DNA from: Rhodococcus marinonascens NBRC 14363
GTDB taxonomy: Bacteria > Actinomycetota > Actinomycetes > Mycobacteriales > Mycobacteriaceae
Direction of reading: 5' to 3'
Assembly: GCF_001894885.1 (NCBI RefSeq)
Contig: NZ_BCXB01000002.1
Coordinates: 248,001-312,000 of the forward strand
Length of the DNA: 64,000 nucleotides
The notes under the pieces are model-generated. The model saw only the letters and a program-made list of their open reading frames with translations. It had not been told where the DNA came from and did no database searches. Position numbers and translations under genes: made by a program. Every line of letters starts with the position of its first letter. Position 1 is the stretch's first letter. Of the stretch, positions 35,327 to 43,600 are shown in pieces.

Positions 35327-36331
35327 ATGATGACCACGATGCAAGATGTTGCGGCGCTGGCGAACGTCAGCGCGAAGACGGTCTCCCGTGTCTACAACGA
35401 CGATCCTCACGTGGATCCGGACACGCGAGCGCGCGTCGTGGCAGCACTCGAATCGCTGAACTACGTCCCGAACACGATGGCCACTACCTTCCGCACCGGT
35501 CGCCCCGCCGTGATCGGACTCGCCGTTCCCGATATCGCCGACCCCTTCTTCGCTGCGATCGCACACGCCGTAGAGAACCGTGCACACGAGCGGGATATGG
35601 CGGTAATCATGACGAGTATGGGAGACGACCGAGCGCAAGAACGCCCCATTGTCGAATCGCTGCTACGCCGCCGACTGAGCGGGCTCATATTGGCCCCGAT
35701 CGGATCGGATCACAGCTACCTCAAACGATGGACCAGCCACTTTCCGACCATTTTCGTCGACCGGGCGGCGAAAGGGATCGCTGCCGACAGTTTCGTCCAC
35801 GACGATCACGACGGAGGTGTCAAGGCCACCGAGCATCTCCTGAACTTGGGGCACCACCGGGTCGCCTTCATCGGCGATACCGCGGTGATTCCGACCACCG
35901 GGAACCGGTTGCTGGGGTACCGGCACGCCCTCGCCGCCAGGAACGTCCCCCCGGACGAGAACTTGATCGTGATGGGGGCGGGGACCCGAACCGGCGCCAG
36001 AGAAGTCCTCACGATGCTGATGGCCCTCGACCCCCCACCGACCGCCCTATTCTTGTCGAATGCCCGAATTTCGATGGTGGGTATCCCCGCGCTACAGCAA
36101 CTGAACTTGCGCGACCTCTCTGTCGTCGGATTCGGTGATTTCCCCATGGCCGATGCGCTGCGCCCACCGCTTACAGTCATCGACCAGAGCCCATCCGAAC
36201 TGGGCCGCCAGGCAATGGATCGGATCCTCGACCGCATCGACCATCCACGTCGCCGCTACCGCCGGAGCAATGTCTTTGCTGTACGACTCATCGAGCGAGG
36301 ATCATGCTTTCCTGCAGTGCATTCAGAATGA
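35327..36331 (+). CDS. LacI-family transcriptional regulator
   Basis: Sugar-responsive repressor of 334 residues. The DNA-binding head reads TMQDVAALANVSAKTVSRVYNDDPHVDPDTRARVVAALESLNYVPN, including the hinge helix. The sensor domain starts VIGLAVPDIADPFFAAIAHAVE and has GVKATEHLLNLGHHRVAFIGD and VVGFGDFPMADALRPPLTVIDQSPSELGRQA. The effector is not deducible but should be the sugar, or its phosphate, handled by the neighbouring operon. ATG at 35327 or 35330. Operators at 34328-34376 are the expected targets. A 133-base gap separates it from the SDR gene. Confidence 0.92.
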   Translation: MMTTMQDVAALANVSAKTVSRVYNDDPHVDPDTRARVVAALESLNYVPNTMATTFRTGRPAVIGLAVPDIADPFFAAIAHAVENRAHERDMAVIMTSMGDDRAQERPIVESLLRRRLSGLILAPIGSDHSYLKRWTSHFPTIFVDRAAKGIAADSFVHDDHDGGVKATEHLLNLGHHRVAFIGDTAVIPTTGNRLLGYRHALAARNVPPDENLIVMGAGTRTGAREVLTMLMALDPPPTALFLSNARISMVGIPALQQLNLRDLSVVGFGDFPMADALRPPLTVIDQSPSELGRQAMDRILDRIDHPRRRYRRSNVFAVRLIERGSCFPAVHSE

Positions 36332-36437
36332 GTGTGTTTGCGATGCCCCAGCTTCGGGGTTGACGCCGACTCTCCACACGCCCGCAGGGGCCCCGCAGAT
36401 ACCGGTCGCCACGTTCGCTCACCTACAGTTACTCCCA

Positions 36438-36491
36438 GCACACTGGAAGTACACAGCACACCGGAAGTACACAGCACACCTCAAGTACACA
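36438..36491. repeat. Three 18-bp tandem repeats upstream of an unknown gene
   Basis: Units at 36438-36455, 36456-36473 and 36474-36491, consensus GCACACYNNAAGTACACA. The array ends immediately before the GGGGAGGGG ribosome-binding site of the gene at 36509, so it overlaps the promoter or leader. Confidence 0.9.
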
Positions 36492-36508
36492 GGGGAGGGG
36501 AGCAGGCG

Positions 36509-37195
36509 ATGATTGGCGATGGTGGATCGGTGGAGAAGGCACTGGCCTCGGTCCTCGACAATGGAAGTCGCCTGCAGGCTCCCGCGGTGGCCAAGTACGT
36601 CGAATGGGTCCGCCGCTCACATCCGGACGAATCACCGGCGCAGATCGTCGAGCGCATGGAGAAAATGTTCCTGCTTGCCGTGACGGGCAGCGGCAGCGCC
36701 GTCGGTGCCGCCGCCGCCATTCCGGGGGTCGGCACGGTCGCGTCCATCGCGGCGGTGGGTGCGGAATCGACGTTTTTCCTGGAGGCAGCCGCTCTACTGA
36801 CCCTCGCTGTAGCGTCAGTGCACGGGGTCGACGCCGCCGACCATCAGCAGCGGCGCGCACTCGTTCTCTCGGTAGCCCTTGGCGAATCGGGTATGGAGAT
36901 CGTCCAGAAGGCGACAGGTGTGACGGCGAAGAACTGGGCGACCGCCATCACCAACCGCGTTCCCGGCTCCACGATGATCGGCATGAACAACACCTTGGTG
37001 CGCAAGTTCATCACCAGGTACGCCGCCCGCCGCAGCGCACTGATCCTCGGCAAACTCGTGCCCGCCGGCATCGGTGCCGCCATCGGAGGCGCGGGCAACC
37101 GGGCCATCGGCCGGGGCCTCGTAGACAACGCACGCGAAGCCTTCGGCCCCGCCCCCGCCCACTGGCCGGACCAGCTACCCGCACTGGAGAGCTGA
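36509..37195 (+). CDS. Conserved protein of unknown function with Gly/Ala-rich hydrophobic segments
   Basis: Not assigned. The 228-residue product has a charged N-terminal region (KYVEWVRRSHPDESPAQIVERMEKMFLLAV), then a hydrophobic Gly/Ala-rich stretch, AVGAAAAIPGVGTVASIAAVGAESTFFLEAAALLTLAVASV. A later segment, LILGKLVPAGIGAAIGGAGNRAIGRGLVDNAREAFG, resembles the EcsC-like proteins of actinobacteria. A peripheral or integral membrane location is likely. ATG at 36509 has a strong GGGGAGGGG site and is preferred to the frame start at 36332, which would run through the 18-bp repeats. Convergent to arsC with a short hairpin at 37197-37210. Confidence 0.75.
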   Translation: MIGDGGSVEKALASVLDNGSRLQAPAVAKYVEWVRRSHPDESPAQIVERMEKMFLLAVTGSGSAVGAAAAIPGVGTVASIAAVGAESTFFLEAAALLTLAVASVHGVDAADHQQRRALVLSVALGESGMEIVQKATGVTAKNWATAITNRVPGSTMIGMNNTLVRKFITRYAARRSALILGKLVPAGIGAAIGGAGNRAIGRGLVDNAREAFGPAPAHWPDQLPALES

Positions 37196-37233
37196 TCGTC
37201 CATCAGGACGGCCTGCCCCCACGGTGTTCCCGG

Positions 37234-37650
37234 TCAGCGAGTAGCGGTCTGTGAGGTCAGCTCGGCGATCAGGGCCTCTACCTTGACCTTTATCTGGTCG
37301 CGGATCGGACGGACCGCGTCGATTCCCTGGCCGGCAGGATCGTCGAGGACCCAATCGCGGTAGCTCTTTCCTGGGAAGACCGGGCAGCTGTCGCCGCAAC
37401 CCATGGTGATCACCACGTCGGAGGCCAGCACCGCGTCGACGGTAAGGATCTTCGGGCTCTCAGCGGAGATGTCGATACCGATCTCACCCATCGCCTCGAT
37501 CGCGGCCGGGTTCACTTGACCGGCCGGCGAGGAGCCGGCCGAACGCACCTCGATCCGATCTCCGGCGAGCGCGGCAAGGAACCCGGCGGCCATCTGGGAG
37601 CGACCTGCGTTGTGGACGCAGACGAACAGCACCTTCGGCGTGGTGGACAT
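37234..37650 (-). CDS. arsC: Arsenate reductase, low-molecular-weight phosphatase (ArsC) family
   Basis: Arsenate reductase of 138 residues. The anion loop is Cys11-x5-Arg17 in FVCVHNAGRSQMAAGFL. ITMGCGDSCPVFPGKSYRDWVLDDPAG carries the later cysteines and the conserved Asp of the family. In actinobacteria these enzymes form arseno-mycothiol adducts resolved by mycoredoxin, or use intramolecular thiols; the cysteine pattern does not decide here. ATG at 37650 is chosen over the frame start at 37665. A second arsC ends 20 bases upstream, and the arsenite exporter gene of the cluster is broken. Confidence 0.9.
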   Translation of the reverse strand: MSTTPKVLFVCVHNAGRSQMAAGFLAALAGDRIEVRSAGSSPAGQVNPAAIEAMGEIGIDISAESPKILTVDAVLASDVVITMGCGDSCPVFPGKSYRDWVLDDPAGQGIDAVRPIRDQIKVKVEALIAELTSQTATR

Positions 37651-37670
37651 GCACGGCCCTGCCAAGGCGT

Positions 37671-38348
37671 TCAGTCGGTGGTGGGGACGAGTTGGCCGAG
37701 CAGCTCGCGCACCCTGGAGTCGATGTCATCGCGGATCCGGCGAACGTCCTCGATCGGCTGTCCATCCGGGTCGTCGAGAGTCCAATCCAGGTAGCGCTTG
37801 CCGGGGTAAACCGGGCACGCTTCCCCGCAGCCCATCGACACCACGACGTCGGCAGCTGCGACGACGTCGTCGGTGAGCGGCTTGGGGAACTCGGAGCCGA
37901 GGTCGATCCCGAACTCACCCATCGCTTCGATGACGATCGGCGCGATGGCGTCGATCGGTGCCGAGCCGGCGGAACGGGAGTGGACCCGCCCGAGGCCGTG
38001 ATGGGCGAGCAGCGCGGCGGCCATCTGGGAGCGGCCGGAGTTGTGCACGCAGATGAACAGCACCTCGGGCACGGTCTTCGGTACCGCCCCCTGCGATTGG
38101 GCGAGCGCGGTGAGCCGATCGGCTGCGAACCGCCCCGCCAGCGTCGGCAGGTGGGTGTGTACTTTCGCATGCAGCCTCAGCGCGGTGTAGGACTCGAAGA
38201 CGTACCGCTCGACGGTTTGCGGCGAGAACACCCCGGCGTACTTGGAGGCCAGATCCGCGGCGGTGCGGGACAGGACTGCTTCTGGCATCAACAGTTCGGG
38301 CTGGTCCCGGCGATCATGGGTGCGCAGTTCCTCGTTGACATCGGACAT
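37671..38348 (-). CDS. arsC: Arsenate reductase with N-terminal helical domain
   Basis: Second arsenate reductase, 225 residues. The C-terminal domain, from about residue 92, has the loop FICVHNSGRSQMAAALL and VVSMGCGEACPVYPGKRYLDWTLDDPDG. About 90 residues precede it, with MPEAVLSRTAADLASKYAGVFSPQTVERYVFESYTALRLHAKVHTHLP, a predicted three-helix bundle often found fused to, or next to, actinobacterial arsC and thought to mediate dimerisation. ATG at 38348 follows AAGGAG and shares one base with the stop of the acr3 remnant, showing that it was once translationally coupled to the exporter gene. No arsR is visible nearby. Confidence 0.88.
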   Translation of the reverse strand: MSDVNEELRTHDRRDQPELLMPEAVLSRTAADLASKYAGVFSPQTVERYVFESYTALRLHAKVHTHLPTLAGRFAADRLTALAQSQGAVPKTVPEVLFICVHNSGRSQMAAALLAHHGLGRVHSRSAGSAPIDAIAPIVIEAMGEFGIDLGSEFPKPLTDDVVAAADVVVSMGCGEACPVYPGKRYLDWTLDDPDGQPIEDVRRIRDDIDSRVRELLGQLVPTTD

Positions 38349-38515
38349 CAGAACTCCTTGGACGACCCGCGGCGGCGGGTGAACGCGAGGGTAGAGGTGC
38401 GCTCGTACCCCAGCCGTGTGAAAAGGCCGAGTAAGTAGCCGCCACCCCACACTAGCGCGAAGTACACCGGCGGCGGGATCGTGATGCGAGCAGGCACGCC
38501 CCGCTGCCCCTCGAG
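38348..38515 (-). pseudogene. acr3: Remnant of acr3 arsenite efflux permease
   Basis: A 55-codon open stretch reads LEGQRGVPARITIPPPVYFA, then LVWGGGYLLGLFTRLGYERT and STLAFTRRRGSSKEF, ending in TGA. The part up to TLAFT matches the late membrane helices of Acr3 exporters, where TLAFTAAGNNFELA would follow. The AAGNNFE helix is missing and the sequence jumps to a basic tail, which suggests an internal deletion; everything upstream of LEGQ is also lost. Its stop overlaps the arsC start as TGATG, the relic of an acr3-arsC operon. Confidence 0.62.
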
Positions 38516-38557
38516 GCGGGTCCTCACCCAGCACGTCGCACTGGATCAGGGCGCCGC

Positions 38558-39469
38558 TCATGTGCCCGTTCCCGGGCGGTAGCCGGCAGGATCGAGCGGG
38601 TTCGCAACAGGGTGGGCCTGCTGAGTGCCGTCGGCGACCCAGTAGCTCACCGCGTGCCCAACCGTGGCATGCGGGTTCATCGGATCGTTGATGTAGAACC
38701 AGTCCATTTGCGCCCCTTGTTCGTTCACCTCGAACACGCCGTAACCGTGGGAGTCGGGTTCGACGTACCGTATATGGTGGTTGGTCGATTTGATCGCCTG
38801 CTCGACGGCGACGGTCGCAGTGCGTGGAGGAACGCCGAGAATGTCGTCGATGTTGACAGAGGTCAACGACGACACCACCAACTCGGTGCCGACCGTGCCC
38901 GCGCCCGGATAGTCCGCTGCATTCACCGGCAGATCGCACGCCCACGAGGTGTGGATGTCGCCGGTGAGGAATACCGTGTTGTTTACCCCGTTTGCTGCGA
39001 TCGCGTCGAAGAGTCTGCGACGGTCGGCGCTGTAGCCGTCCCACTGGTCGGTGTTGTAGGGGATGCCGGCGTCGGGCAATCCGACCGTCTCGGTGATCGC
39101 CCGCATCGTGCGGTGGTCGAGCGGCGGGAACACGACCGGCGAGATCATCACCGGGTTGCCGACGATCTTCCACTGCGCCGACGAGGTGACGATGCCGCTG
39201 GTCAGCCAATCCATCTGCGCGCGACCCGTGATCGACCGGTCAGAGGAGTCGATCTTGCGCCACCCGGCGCCTGTGGATGCCTGCTCGTCGCGGTAGGTAC
39301 GCAGGTCGAGCATGGAGAGCTCGGCGAGATTGCCGAACTGGAACCGCCGGTAGACCGCTGCGTCCTTCCCTGTGCCGTCGCCCCGCACCGCCGCGGATCT
39401 GGCCTCCAAGTACGCCGGGTCGGTCTCGCCAAATCGGCCGATCGGGATATCGTGCAGGACAGACGAGAT
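38558..39469 (-). pseudogene. phoD: Truncated PhoD-family alkaline phosphatase (C-terminal part)
   Basis: About 304 codons homologous to the C-terminal 60 percent of secreted PhoD phosphodiesterases/phosphatases: PIGRFGETDPAYLEARSAAV, LAELSMLDLRTYRDEQ, QWKIVGNPVMISPV, NTDQWDGYSADRRRLFDAIA and NTVFLTGDIHTSWACDLPVN, which holds late metal ligands. The N-terminal domain with signal peptide and the first metal ligands (HLGDYLYEY and WDDHE type motifs) is absent, because the frame is closed by TAA at 39470-39472. The frame is otherwise intact, so loss is probably recent. A downstream TTG or GTG could still give a fragment, but not an active enzyme. Confidence 0.75.
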
Positions 39470-39496
39470 TTACCAGCATGCGCACCGGAGGATTCG

Positions 39497-41026
39497 ATGA
39501 GCCCCGAACGCCCCTCAGGACCGGCCGAGCCCCGCACGGTCGAAGCCACACACGTCGACGTCCTCATCGTCGGGGCTGGACTGTCCGGGATCGGGGTCGC
39601 GGCACGCCTGCGCCGGGAACACTCTGAGCGGACGTTGCTGATCCTCGAGTCCCGCGCGGCTTCCGGCGGCACCTGGGATCTGTTCCGGTACCCGGGTATC
39701 CGCTCCGACTCCGATGTGCAGACCTACGGGTACGACTTCAAGCCGTGGAAGGGCCGCAAGGCCCTCGCACCGGCAGCCGACATCCTCGGCTACATCCGCG
39801 AGACGGCTCGCGAGTACGACATCGAAAACCGTATTCGCTACCACCACAGAGTGATTCACGCCGACTGGTCATCAGCCGACGCACGCTGGACGATCGCCGC
39901 CCGCGTGGGCGACAGCGACGAGACGGTGACGTTCACGGCGAGTTGGTTCTTCTGCGCCACCGGCTACTACAACTACGACAGCGGCTACACCCCCGAGTTC
40001 CCGGGCGCGGATCGGTTCACCGGACGGATCGTGCATCCCCAGCACTGGCCCGAGGACCTGGACTACGCCGGTAAACAGGTCGTCGTCATCGGGTCCGGGT
40101 CGACCGCCGTCACGCTGATCCCGGCGATGGCCGATGCGGCCGAACACGTCACGATGCTTCAGCGTTCGCCCACGTACATCATTCCGCTGCCCACCGAAGA
40201 TGCACTCCACGGCGTGTTCCGTCGCCTCCTCGGCGACGAACGCGGGTACCGGCTCACCCGGAAGAAGAACATCGCGCAGAACGTCTGGATCTACAAACTG
40301 TGCCGCCGCTTCCCTCGGCAGGCGCGGGCCGTCATCCGATGGCTCAACAAGCGAATGCTACCGGCCGGCTTCGACGTCGACACCCACTTCAACCCCCGGT
40401 ACGACCCGTGGGACCAACGCTTGTGCGTCGTCCCGGGCGGCGACCTGTTCAAGACGATCCGCAAAGGGAAGGCATCGGTCGTCACCGACACGATAGAGAC
40501 GTTCACCGAGACTGGGATCGCGCTCACCTCCGGCAGGCACCTCGACGCCGACATCATCGTCACCGCAACCGGACTCGACCTGTTGGCGCTCGGCGGCGTC
40601 GACCTGAGCACCGACGGCGAGCCCGTCGACCTCACTACGCGGTTGGTGTTCAAGGGAACGATGCTCTCCGACATCCCGAACTTCTCGTTCGCCGTCGGCT
40701 ACGTCAACGCCCCGTGGACGCTCAAGGTCAACCTCGTCGCGGACTTCCTGTGCCGGTTGCTGACCGAGATGGATCGTCGCGGCGCCACGGTCGCGGTCGC
40801 CGAGAACGACCGGCCCGACATGCCGACCCGGCCGCTGCTCGACTTCGCCGCCGGGTACATCCAGCGGTCCCTGGGCCTGTGGCCGCAGGCCGGCACCGAG
40901 GACCCGTGGAACCTGCAGATGGACTACTACAGAGACGTCGTCGTGCTGCGGGGCACCCCGGTCGACGACGGGACTCTGACGTTCTCGAACGCAGAGCCGG
41001 CGTCGACGCAAACGCCACGGCAGTGA
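39497..41026 (+). CDS. Flavin-containing (Baeyer-Villiger type) monooxygenase, EthA-like
   Basis: FAD- and NADPH-dependent oxygenase of 509 residues. It shows the FAD loop VGAGLSGIGVAARL, FRYPGIRSDSDVQTYGYDF, the Baeyer-Villiger fingerprint FTGRIVHPQHW near residue 174, a second nucleotide loop VIGSGSTAVTLIPAM, and ATGLDLLALGG. Length and NAPWTLKVNLVADFLCRLL near the C-terminus match the EthA subgroup that oxidises ketones and activates ethionamide in mycobacteria. ATG at 39497 has GGAGG upstream. Any promoter must lie within or beside the phoD remnant. The natural substrate is unknown. Confidence 0.9.
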   Translation: MSPERPSGPAEPRTVEATHVDVLIVGAGLSGIGVAARLRREHSERTLLILESRAASGGTWDLFRYPGIRSDSDVQTYGYDFKPWKGRKALAPAADILGYIRETAREYDIENRIRYHHRVIHADWSSADARWTIAARVGDSDETVTFTASWFFCATGYYNYDSGYTPEFPGADRFTGRIVHPQHWPEDLDYAGKQVVVIGSGSTAVTLIPAMADAAEHVTMLQRSPTYIIPLPTEDALHGVFRRLLGDERGYRLTRKKNIAQNVWIYKLCRRFPRQARAVIRWLNKRMLPAGFDVDTHFNPRYDPWDQRLCVVPGGDLFKTIRKGKASVVTDTIETFTETGIALTSGRHLDADIIVTATGLDLLALGGVDLSTDGEPVDLTTRLVFKGTMLSDIPNFSFAVGYVNAPWTLKVNLVADFLCRLLTEMDRRGATVAVAENDRPDMPTRPLLDFAAGYIQRSLGLWPQAGTEDPWNLQMDYYRDVVVLRGTPVDDGTLTFSNAEPASTQTPRQ

Positions 41027-41033
41027 CACACAC

Positions 41034-42425
41034 TCAGTGAGCGAAGTGCTGCCGCGCCGAATGTCCGCCGTTCTTCTCCTCCAACTCGGCGCACACCGCT
41101 TCGATGGCCTCGCTCACCAGCGTTCCGAGGTCGGCGCTGAACCCCTCACGAACGACGATGCGCAGCACCGCGACGTCTTCGGCGTCGGCGGGCATCGTGT
41201 AGGCGGGCACCTGCCACCCCCTTGCCCGCAACTCGTGCGACACATCGAAGACCGTGAATCCGGGGTCCCCCACCATTTCGAACGTCACTACCGGAATCTC
41301 GGAACCATCGCTGATCAAGGCGAAGTGCTCGATCTCGGCGATCCGCTGACCCACTCTGACGGCCGTGGAGCGCAGAGCCTCCATGATCGACCGGTAGCCG
41401 GCACGGCCGAGGCGCAGGAAGTTGTAGTACTGCCCCACCACCTGGTTGCCGGGGCGGGAAAAGTTCAGAGTGAACGTCGGCATGTCGCCGCCGAGGTAGT
41501 TGACCCGGAAAATCAGCCCCTCGGGCAGGTGTTCGCTTCCGCGCCACACCACGAACCCGATGCCTGGGTATGTCAACCCGTACTTGTGCCCACTGACATT
41601 GATGGAAACTACCCGGGGAACCCGGAAGTCCCACAACAATTCCGGGTACAGGAACGGAACGACGAATCCGCCGCTGGCCGCGTCCACATGAATCGGGACG
41701 TCGGGACCGCCGGACGCGGCGAGTTCATCGAGAGTGTCCGCGATATCGGCCACCGGTTCGAGTTCCCCCGTATAGGTGGTACCCATGATCGCGACAACTC
41801 CGATGGTGTTCTCGTCAACCGCGTCACGAACCTGCTCCGGGGTAATGACGTAGCGGCCCTTCTCCATCGGCAGATACTTGGGTTCGACGTCGAAGTACCG
41901 GCAGAACTTCTCCCACACCACCTGGACATTGCTGCCAAGTACGAGATTCGGGCGCGCGGTATCCTTACCCGCCTCTTCGCGCCGCGCTCGCCACCGCCAC
42001 TTGAGCGCCAGCCCACCGAGCATGACGGCCTCGCTGGAGCCGATCGTCGAGACCCCGATGGCACTGGCCGGGTCGGTGGGCGACAAGTCGGGCGCGTGGA
42101 ACAGGTCGGCCACCATGGACACGCACCGCGACTCGATCGCGGCGGTGGCCGGATACTCGTCCTTGTCGATCATGTTCTTGTCGAACGTCTCGGCCATCAA
42201 CTTGTCGGCCTCGGGGTCCATCCAGGTGGTGACGAACGTGGCCAGATTCAGGCGGGAATTGCCGTCGAGCATCAACTCGTCGTGGATGAAGCGGTAGGTC
42301 GCCTCCGGATCGGCCGCCCGTTCCGGCAGTCGCAGCGTCGGGAACGGGTCGATCGACATGCGTCCGGTGTAGGCCGGAGCGAGGACGTCTCGTCCACGAT
42401 CACGATGATGGTGATGCTTGCTCAT
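41034..42425 (-). CDS. gadB: Glutamate decarboxylase
   Basis: PLP-dependent decarboxylase producing GABA and consuming a proton, 463 residues. HVDAASGGFVVPFLYPELLWDFRVPRVVSINVSGHKYGLTYPGIGFVVWR contains the PLP-binding Asp and the Schiff-base lysine in SGHKYG. GSSEAVMLGGLALKWRWR and the TTYTGELEPV region are the other GAD signatures. The N-terminus has a His-rich stretch, MSKHHHHRDRGRD. No GABA antiporter lies next to it, so acid resistance, though usual for the family, is not proven. ATG at 42425 is chosen over the frame start at 42563. Convergent to the monooxygenase gene with seven bases between stops. Confidence 0.93.
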   Translation of the reverse strand: MSKHHHHRDRGRDVLAPAYTGRMSIDPFPTLRLPERAADPEATYRFIHDELMLDGNSRLNLATFVTTWMDPEADKLMAETFDKNMIDKDEYPATAAIESRCVSMVADLFHAPDLSPTDPASAIGVSTIGSSEAVMLGGLALKWRWRARREEAGKDTARPNLVLGSNVQVVWEKFCRYFDVEPKYLPMEKGRYVITPEQVRDAVDENTIGVVAIMGTTYTGELEPVADIADTLDELAASGGPDVPIHVDAASGGFVVPFLYPELLWDFRVPRVVSINVSGHKYGLTYPGIGFVVWRGSEHLPEGLIFRVNYLGGDMPTFTLNFSRPGNQVVGQYYNFLRLGRAGYRSIMEALRSTAVRVGQRIAEIEHFALISDGSEIPVVTFEMVGDPGFTVFDVSHELRARGWQVPAYTMPADAEDVAVLRIVVREGFSADLGTLVSEAIEAVCAELEEKNGGHSARQHFAH

Positions 42426-42519
42426 CTGAATCCCCAATCGAGTGACAGCGTGCGCGGCGGGCAACGGCCCGGACGTCATGGGTCGAAGACCGTCATCGGC
42501 GGCCCAGTAGTCTCGAAAC

Positions 42520-42531
42520 CGATTCCAATCG
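42520..42531. promoter_or_regulatory. Small palindrome in the gad/ABC divergent promoter region
   Basis: CGATTCCAATCG is a perfect 5-2-5 dyad, in the 125-base gap between the gadB start and the ABC ATPase start. The position suits a shared operator, but the element is short and no regulator gene is adjacent. Confidence 0.35.
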
Positions 42532-42550
42532 ATTGTGTCAGGGGGACGGG

Positions 42551-43600
42551 TTGACCACTGCAATCCCAGGAAGTTTCGCGGCCCCGATCGAAGTCCGTGG
42601 GCTATCGAAGAGTTTCAAGAACGTTCAGGCTGTCTCTGATCTGAGCTTCTCGGTACCTCCGGGCTCGATCACCGGGTTCCTCGGCCCCAATGGTTCCGGC
42701 AAGACCACGACGCTGCGGATGATCCTCGGTCTGGTCCGGCCGACGTCGGGAACGTCCACCGTCGCGGGACTGCCGATTCACAAACTGGCCGATCCCGCCC
42801 GAACCGTAGGGGCCGTCCTCGACTCCCGGAGCCTGCACCCCAACCGCACCGCCCTTGACCACCTGATGGTGTACGCGGCCGCGATTGGCGTCCCCGAAGC
42901 GCGCGCGCGACAGGTGCTCTCGGTTGTCGGACTTGAGGACGTGGCGCAGCGTAAGGCCGGTGGATTTTCCCTCGGCATGCAGCAACGGCTCGCCCTGGCA
43001 ACGGCGCTGCTCGGCGATCCACAGATCCTCGTCCTCGACGAACCGGCCAACGGACTCGATCCCGAGGGCATCGCCTGGCTACGCGAATTCCTCCAGGACT
43101 TCGCTGCATCCGGCCACACCGTCCTGATCTCGAGCCACATCCTGCGAGAAGTGGAACAGACCGTAGACACTCTGGTGATTGTCAGCCGCGGTGCACTCGT
43201 CTACCAGGGGCACATGGACGAATTGCGCAAGTCGCAGCAGAGCCGGCTGCTGGTCGCGTGCTCCAACCCGCCCGCACTGGCGACCGCACTGGCTGCGAAC
43301 GGCTTCGTCGACACCCGGTCGCTGGCGGACGGACGCCTCGCAGTCGCCGGCGCCGGTGAGGACGTCGTCCGGGCGGTCGCCGACCGAACCGGTGTGGCGA
43401 TCTTCGGCATCGTCGGTGATCACATTGATCTCGAACAACTCTTCCTCTCGATGACCACGGGTCACTACGTGGCCGGGGCGAGCGCTGCTGCGCCATCGGG
43501 TTACGGCCCACCTCAGATCCACGCACCCCAGCCCTGGTACGGCGCAGCTCCCGGCTACACCCCACCCCACCACCGTCCGATGCCCGGAGGCCCGCGATGA
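42551..43600 (+). CDS. ABC exporter ATPase (drug/antibiotic type)
   Basis: ATPase of an ABC-2 exporter, 349 residues. Walker A is GPNGSGKTTTLRMILGL, the signature FSLGMQQRLALATALLGDPQILVLDEPANGLDPEG and the switch ISSHILREVEQ. The C-terminal 100 residues form the extra domain common to this exporter group, ending in a Pro/Gly/His-rich tail. TTG at 42551 is the most likely start, because GGGGGA lies just upstream; an in-frame TTG at 42533 is possible. Its stop overlaps the permease start as ATGA. Divergent from gadB. Confidence 0.88.
   Translation: MTTAIPGSFAAPIEVRGLSKSFKNVQAVSDLSFSVPPGSITGFLGPNGSGKTTTLRMILGLVRPTSGTSTVAGLPIHKLADPARTVGAVLDSRSLHPNRTALDHLMVYAAAIGVPEARARQVLSVVGLEDVAQRKAGGFSLGMQQRLALATALLGDPQILVLDEPANGLDPEGIAWLREFLQDFAASGHTVLISSHILREVEQTVDTLVIVSRGALVYQGHMDELRKSQQSRLLVACSNPPALATALAANGFVDTRSLADGRLAVAGAGEDVVRAVADRTGVAIFGIVGDHIDLEQLFLSMTTGHYVAGASAAAPSGYGPPQIHAPQPWYGAAPGYTPPHHRPMPGGPR

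Noticed and set aside
36332-36365. Terminator after the LacI gene (CCCC-AGCTTC-GGGG)
   Set aside because: The stem has only four base pairs and no T tract; too weak to claim.
38612-39496. N-terminal extension of the monooxygenase frame (295 codons)
   Set aside because: It lies antisense to the phoD remnant. The ATG at 39497 has GGAGG and gives the normal N-terminus of the family.
37234-41026. Mobile genetic element carrying arsenic genes
   Set aside because: Broken genes suggest rearrangement, but no integrase, transposase, terminal repeat or tRNA attachment site was found.
41037-42554. 505-codon plus-strand frame opposite gadB
   Set aside because: It is the antisense shadow of a fully recognisable glutamate decarboxylase gene, with no motifs or ribosome-binding site of its own.
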